A stretch of 64,000 nt of DNA from DMER64 sp964542305 (GTDB lineage: Bacteria; Bacteroidota; Bacteroidia; Bacteroidales; UBA932). Every line of letters starts with the position of its first letter. The stretch's first letter is position 1. A program made the translations under genes and the position numbers. Location: positions 9,786 through 73,785 of the forward strand of contig CAZITX010000013.1 of the NCBI GenBank assembly GCA_964542305.1, read 5' to 3'. The notes under the pieces are model-generated. The model was not told the origin of the DNA. It searched no databases and saw only the letters and a list, made by a program, of their open reading frames with translations. Below are positions 61,117 through 64,000 of this stretch, piece by piece.

Positions 61117-62790
61117 ATGAAACAAACCATTCTTCTTTTCGCGGCACTGCTTTGCATTTCCGGCAACCGCGCCCAGGCCTGCACCAATCTACTGATCACA
61201 AAAGGAGCCTCGGCAGACGGTTCCTGCATGGTTACCTATGCCGCCGATTCGCACACCCGGTACGGTTGCCTGGCATTCTACCCGGCTGCGTTTTACCCCA
61301 AGGGGACTATGATGGAAATCCGCGAATGGGGCACCAACCGACACCTCGGCAAGATACCACAGGCCACGGAAACATATTCGGTGGTAGGCAACATGAACGA
61401 GCACCAGGTGGTGATCGGGGAAAGCACCTGGGGCGGTCCGGAGTCCCACCGCGATCCGCAGGGAATAGTCGATTACGGTTCGTTGATGTACATCAGCCTG
61501 CAACGGGCACGGACCGCACGTCAGGCAATCGAAGTTTTCACTTCGCTGGCCAATGAATACGGGTACGCATCGAGCGGAGAATCCATTTCCTTTGCCGATC
61601 CCGACGAAGTCTGGTTCATGGATGTGATCGGGAAAGCCCCCAAAATGGTAAACGGAGAGAACGTCAACAAAGGGATCGTGTGGGTAGCCATACGCCTCCC
61701 GGACGGAACCATCAGTGCCCATGCCAACCAGGCCCGGATCCGCCGTTTTCCTTTTGATGATCCGGAGAATTGCCTGTACGCCCCCGATGTGATAGACCAC
61801 GCGCGGGAAACCGGCCTCTACCAGGGACCGGACAGTCTTTTCAGTTTTGCCGAGGCTTACGGTCCGGCAGACGGAGGCACCGTCCGCGGGTGTGATGCGC
61901 GGGTGTGGGCGTTTTTCAACAAACACGGGGCCGTGGATATGGAGCCTTACCTGCCTTACGCCCTGGGACACGATTTGAGCCGTCCACTGCCGTTGTATGT
62001 GAAAGCCAAAGAAAAGCTTACTGTCAAACAGGTGGCCGACATGATGCGTGATCGTTACGAAGGAACCCCTATGGACATGACATGCGACATAGGAGCCGGA
62101 GGTCACGACCTGCCTTATCGCTGGCGCCCGATGGGTTTTGAAGTGGACGGGAAGCAATATATCAATGAAAGAGCCATTGCCACCCAGCAAACAGGCTTCT
62201 GGTTTGTTGGACAATGCCGGTCGTGGTTACCGGACGAAATAGGCGGTATTTTCTGGTTTGGAGTAGACGATGCCGGAACATCGCCACTTACCCCGGTCTA
62301 TACCTCTTCCCTGGAAGTCTCACCCCATTATGCCCTGGGACAAGGAGCCTCCATGTTGCAATACTCCCCGGAATCCATGTTCTGGTTGTGCAACCGCATT
62401 GCCCAGTTCGCCTACCTGCGTTACAACCCGATAGGGGCCGAGGTCCGGCAGGTCGTGGATTCGCACGAGCACGCCCGAATTGCCGAGATCCCTCTGACAG
62501 ATTCCCTGGCAATGGACCTTTGGAAACGTGATCCCCTGGAAGCCCGTCGCTTTTTGACCAACTACTCCCTGCGCACCGCTTCTGATCTGTTCAAACGCTG
62601 GCAGAAACTGGACATTTACCTTCTGGTAAAATACATAGACGGCAACATCAAACGCCAGATGCCCGACGGCAGCTTTGCCACAAACGGCCACTCGGACTCC
62701 ATCCCCCCCGCCCCCGTCTACGGCGGCTACAACCAGCGCTGGAAAGAAGCCGTGGTCAAAGATATCGGGGAAAAGCTGCTGGCTCCCTAA
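61117..62790 (+). CDS. C69-family dipeptidase (PepD type)
   Basis: The 557-residue protein has a signal peptide (about 1-21). The mature chain would begin with Cys22 in ACTNLLITKGASADGS, which is the autocatalytic N-terminal nucleophile of C69 peptidases. Other family blocks are NEHQVVIGESTWGG, YGSLMYISLQRARTARQAIEV and AYGPADGGTVRGCDARVW. Such enzymes split dipeptides. It is the last gene of the three-peptidase run, and a complex inverted repeat starts 12 bases after its stop. Confidence 0.92.
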   Translation: MKQTILLFAALLCISGNRAQACTNLLITKGASADGSCMVTYAADSHTRYGCLAFYPAAFYPKGTMMEIREWGTNRHLGKIPQATETYSVVGNMNEHQVVIGESTWGGPESHRDPQGIVDYGSLMYISLQRARTARQAIEVFTSLANEYGYASSGESISFADPDEVWFMDVIGKAPKMVNGENVNKGIVWVAIRLPDGTISAHANQARIRRFPFDDPENCLYAPDVIDHARETGLYQGPDSLFSFAEAYGPADGGTVRGCDARVWAFFNKHGAVDMEPYLPYALGHDLSRPLPLYVKAKEKLTVKQVADMMRDRYEGTPMDMTCDIGAGGHDLPYRWRPMGFEVDGKQYINERAIATQQTGFWFVGQCRSWLPDEIGGIFWFGVDDAGTSPLTPVYTSSLEVSPHYALGQGASMLQYSPESMFWLCNRIAQFAYLRYNPIGAEVRQVVDSHEHARIAEIPLTDSLAMDLWKRDPLEARRFLTNYSLRTASDLFKRWQKLDIYLLVKYIDGNIKRQMPDGSFATNGHSDSIPPAPVYGGYNQRWKEAVVKDIGEKLLAP

Positions 62791-62801
62791 GGGGGAGGAT
62801 G

Positions 62802-62926
62802 AGGGTGCAACGCACACATTGTTCTTTTCGCTGATTATCAGCGTTTTAGTAAAAAGCATCCCCCGGGGGTGCTTTTTTTTAACTGCCTGTCTTTCAGGCA
62901 AAAGAACAATGTGTGCGTTGCACCCT
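62802..62926. repeat. 27-bp perfect inverted repeat enclosing three hairpins
   Basis: The 27 bases at 62802-62828 (agggtgcaacgcacacattg...) are the exact reverse complement of 62900-62926. Inside are three further stems: cgctga/tcagcg (62829-62843), aaaaagca-t-ccccc/gggggtgcttttt (62851 to about 62876, one bulged T), and tgcctg/caggca (62884-62900). The folded RNA or single strand would be a closed four-way cloverleaf. The middle hairpin with its T run is a probable terminator for the C69 gene. Confidence 0.8.
62851..62880 (+). terminator. Rho-independent terminator after the C69 peptidase gene
   Basis: aaaaagca-t-ccccc pairs with gggggtgcttttt and is followed by a run of eight T. It is the central hairpin of the larger inverted repeat. 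It is roughly symmetrical, so it could also work on the opposite strand. Confidence 0.75.
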
Positions 62927-62951
62927 TTTGCGCCTGCGCCCACCCGGGCTG

Positions 62952-63111
62952 TCGAGTGGTTCGTCTGATTTCTATTCGGGTTGTCAACTGGGTAGCTTGA
63001 TCTCTATCTTGGCTGAGAGTTGGATAGCCTGATTTCTACCCTGGTTTTCAGCCATATAGTTTGATTCACAACCGGATTGTCTGCTAGATAACTAAGTTCT
63101 CTCTACTGCCA
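62952..63111. repeat. Degenerate tandem repeat, period 32 nt, five units
   Basis: Units starting at 62952, 62984, 63016, 63048 and 63080 align without gaps. The core tgattTcta recurs exactly 32 bases apart at 62966, 62998, 63030 and 63062, and each unit ends in a G/T-rich ggNtg. The period is not a multiple of three, and the units are too decayed for a CRISPR array. A weaker unit may precede it at 62920. The function is unknown. Confidence 0.65.
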
Positions 63112-63141
63112 AATAAGGTTTGAGCTCTTCACGGGTAGGTC

Positions 63142-63249
63142 GCGGGGGAGGTAGTAAGTAGTAAAAAAAGAGCCCTCCTTTGTAACTTGCTTACTAATAA
63201 CTCTTTTACTCATTTTTATAACATTACTGTTACTTACCACCTCTCCCGC
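63142..63249. repeat. Hairpin-forming repeat unit, copy 1
   Basis: The end segments gcgggggaggtagtaagta (63142-63160) and tacttaccacctctcccgc (63231-63249) are inverted repeats with 17 of 19 matches, around a ~70-base AT-rich centre. Copy 2 begins 26 bases later. No open reading frame is present. Confidence 0.75.
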
Positions 63250-63274
63250 AAATTGCCCAAAAATCGCAAAAACA

Positions 63275-63378
63275 GCCGGAGGTAGTAAGTAGTAAAAAAA
63301 GAGCTATCCTCTGTAACTTACTTATTAATAACTTTTTATGCATTTAAATAACATTATTGTTACTTACCACCTCCCTGC
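63275..63378. repeat. Hairpin-forming repeat unit, copy 2
   Basis: This is a direct repeat of the unit at 63142 with similar ends (gccggaggtagtaagta and tacttaccacctccctgc) and a centre of high similarity (ggtagtaagtagtaaaaaaa is identical in both). Differences look like point mutations. Two tandem copies with terminal inverted repeats resemble a small non-autonomous element or a structured RNA pair. Confidence 0.75.
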
Positions 63379-63418
63379 AAAACATGCATCAGGCCTTAAT
63401 AAAAGGCTTGGCCAACGA

Positions 63419-63544
63419 CTCCCTACGGCAAGGGAGGGTTTGGGCATGTGTTCGTCATTCAGGTGGCACGGCCGGCGGCCTTAAACGACAAAACCCCTGA
63501 CCTTTTCGGGTCAGGGGTTCGTTTAAGGGCGGCGGCTACCTACT
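63419..63544. repeat. Duplicated 5S 3' tail plus terminator, copy 1
   Basis: This ~126-base segment repeats 63665-63789 with few differences. It contains a ccctacgg hairpin, the 11-bp terminator stem (63492-63502/63509-63519) and, at its right end, only the last ~18 bases of 5S rRNA on the minus strand. It therefore arose by duplication of the rRNA operon's end. Confidence 0.85.
63492..63519 (-). terminator. Second rRNA-type terminator (duplicate)
   Basis: aacccctgacc pairs with ggtcaggggtt around ttttcg, an 11-bp perfect stem; minus-strand T-rich bases follow. It is identical in stem to the terminator right after the 5S gene, giving two terminators in series. Confidence 0.8.
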
Positions 63545-63660
63545 TTTAGCCTGCAGCTTTTCGCTGCAGACTTCTCCTCCTCACCGCTCGGCAGAGTGAG
63601 ATCTCTCCTTTGCGCTCGCTTGTTCGTCGGTTCCCACCCAGGTGGTCGGGTAGGTAGCTA
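63545..63660. other. Unique spacer between the duplicated terminator segments
   Basis: These 116 bases have no counterpart elsewhere in the window. They begin with a perfect 7-bp hairpin (ctgcagc/gctgcag, 63551-63569, loop ttttc). No open frame of gene quality and no rRNA or tRNA match is seen. Confidence 0.5.
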
Positions 63661-63664
63661 AGCC

Positions 63665-63775
63665 CTCCCTACGGCCAGGGAGGGTTTGGGTGGGTGTTCG
63701 TCATTAAGGTGGCACGGCCGACGGCCTTAAACGACAAAACCCCTGACCTTTTCGGGTCAGGGGTTCGTTTAGGGC

Positions 63776-63789
<14 letters not shown>
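63665..63789. repeat. 5S 3' tail plus terminator, copy 2 (next to the intact 5S gene)
   Basis: This is the parental-looking copy of the 63419-63544 segment, contiguous with the full 5S gene. It holds the ccctccct/agggaggg hairpin and the 63738-63765 terminator. Confidence 0.85.
63738..63765 (-). terminator. rRNA operon terminator
   Basis: aacccctgacc (63738-63748) pairs with ggtcaggggtt (63755-63765) around ttttcg. On the minus strand it follows the 5S 3' end by about 10 bases and is followed by a T-rich stretch. Confidence 0.85.
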
Positions 63790-63881
<92 letters not shown>

Positions 63882-64000
63882 ATGATTTTGCTGCTCAACA
63901 GGCTTTCATTCAGCGCTTTTCTTTCACCTGCGCCTGTCTTGCGTCTTTTATGTAAAAAGAGAGATAATGTCAGTGTTATCTTCTGTAGAAAAAGTTTCGG
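63882..64000 (-). other. Spacer upstream of 5S rRNA (toward 23S)
   Basis: This AT-rich sequence lies between the 5S gene and the presumed 23S gene beyond the window. No tRNA and no clear 23S 3' end are seen. It presumably carries the processing sites of the rRNA precursor. Confidence 0.5.

Noticed and set aside
62320..62943. Minus-strand open frame opposite the C69 peptidase gene
   Set aside because: It has no recognisable domain and runs through the terminator and inverted repeat.
62952..63111. CRISPR array with 32-nt units
   Set aside because: Units are contiguous and degenerate, there is no repeat/spacer alternation, and no cas genes are in the window.
63419..63544. Second 5S rRNA gene
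   Set aside because: Only the last ~18 bases of 5S match; the conserved core is missing.

Overview
The window looks like a chromosomal core region of a Bacteroidota bacterium, most likely order Bacteroidales. The evidence is the gene repertoire (Na+-NQR cluster, Bat aerotolerance operon, pyrB-pyrI, serC-serA-DUF1015, lineage families DUF4290, DUF4834, DUF3127 and DUF1460) and the repeated promoter signature TAnnTTTG, once with a well-spaced TTTG about 20 nt upstream. Strong Shine-Dalgarno sites are not evident. The genus cannot be fixed from the sequence alone. Almost all of the first 62.8 kb is tightly packed coding sequence with no recognisable insertion sequence, prophage, CRISPR array or tRNA.

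Layout. 1-3.9 kb: 3' part of a Na+-translocating NADH:quinone reductase operon (nqrB'-C-D-E-F). 3.9-8.2 kb: small housekeeping genes (STAS protein, NUDIX hydrolase, pyrE, SRPBCC protein, RsmF-like rRNA methylase, HSL-type esterase). 8.2-19.9 kb, minus strand: one long run moxR-DUF58-membrane protein-batA-batBC fusion-batD-batE-DUF4290-ftsK-lolA-like. 19.9-22.6 kb: truA and an ExbB-ExbD-TonB set. 22.6-26.1 kb: MacB-like permease, a pseudouridine synthase with a 13-copy repeat tail, and era. 26.0-36.3 kb, minus strand: recQ, a DUF3352-like protein, DUF4834, msbA-type exporter, acyl-CoA ligase, dCMP deaminase and S41 protease. 36.4-41.4 kb: kdsD, arginase-family enzyme, FKBP lipoprotein and DUF3127, convergent with miaA and a LuxC-like acyl-CoA reductase. 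41.4-46.7 kb: yigZ, pyrBI, serC-serA-DUF1015. 46.8-49.6 kb: a solitary OLD-like ATPase/Toprim protein, DUF1460 and DUF5320 genes. 49.8-53.2 kb: an SDR, a Bfd-like [2Fe-2S] protein and a peroxide-defence group (1-Cys peroxiredoxin, Dps, OxyR with both redox cysteines). 53.2-56.7 kb: DUF6051-like hydrolase, membrane-anchored LytTR regulator, CDF metal transporter, mscL. 56.8-62.8 kb: three exported peptidases (tricorn-like S41, S9, C69) in one run.

The last 1.2 kb (62.8-64.0 kb) is non-coding and structurally rich. It holds a perfect 27-bp inverted repeat enclosing three hairpins, a decayed 32-nt-period tandem repeat, two ~105-bp hairpin-forming units, a duplicated copy of the 5S 3' tail plus terminator, and a 5S rRNA gene on the minus strand. 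The rest of that rRNA operon lies beyond the window.

No complete undescribed multi-gene defence or metabolic system is evident. The best candidates for new biology are the structured repeats next to the rRNA operon, promoter -7 boxes that sit almost on start codons, the solitary OLD-like protein with a degenerate Toprim site, the SSB-like tail on the DUF3127 protein, the BatB-BatC fusion, and six tail-to-tail coding overlaps.
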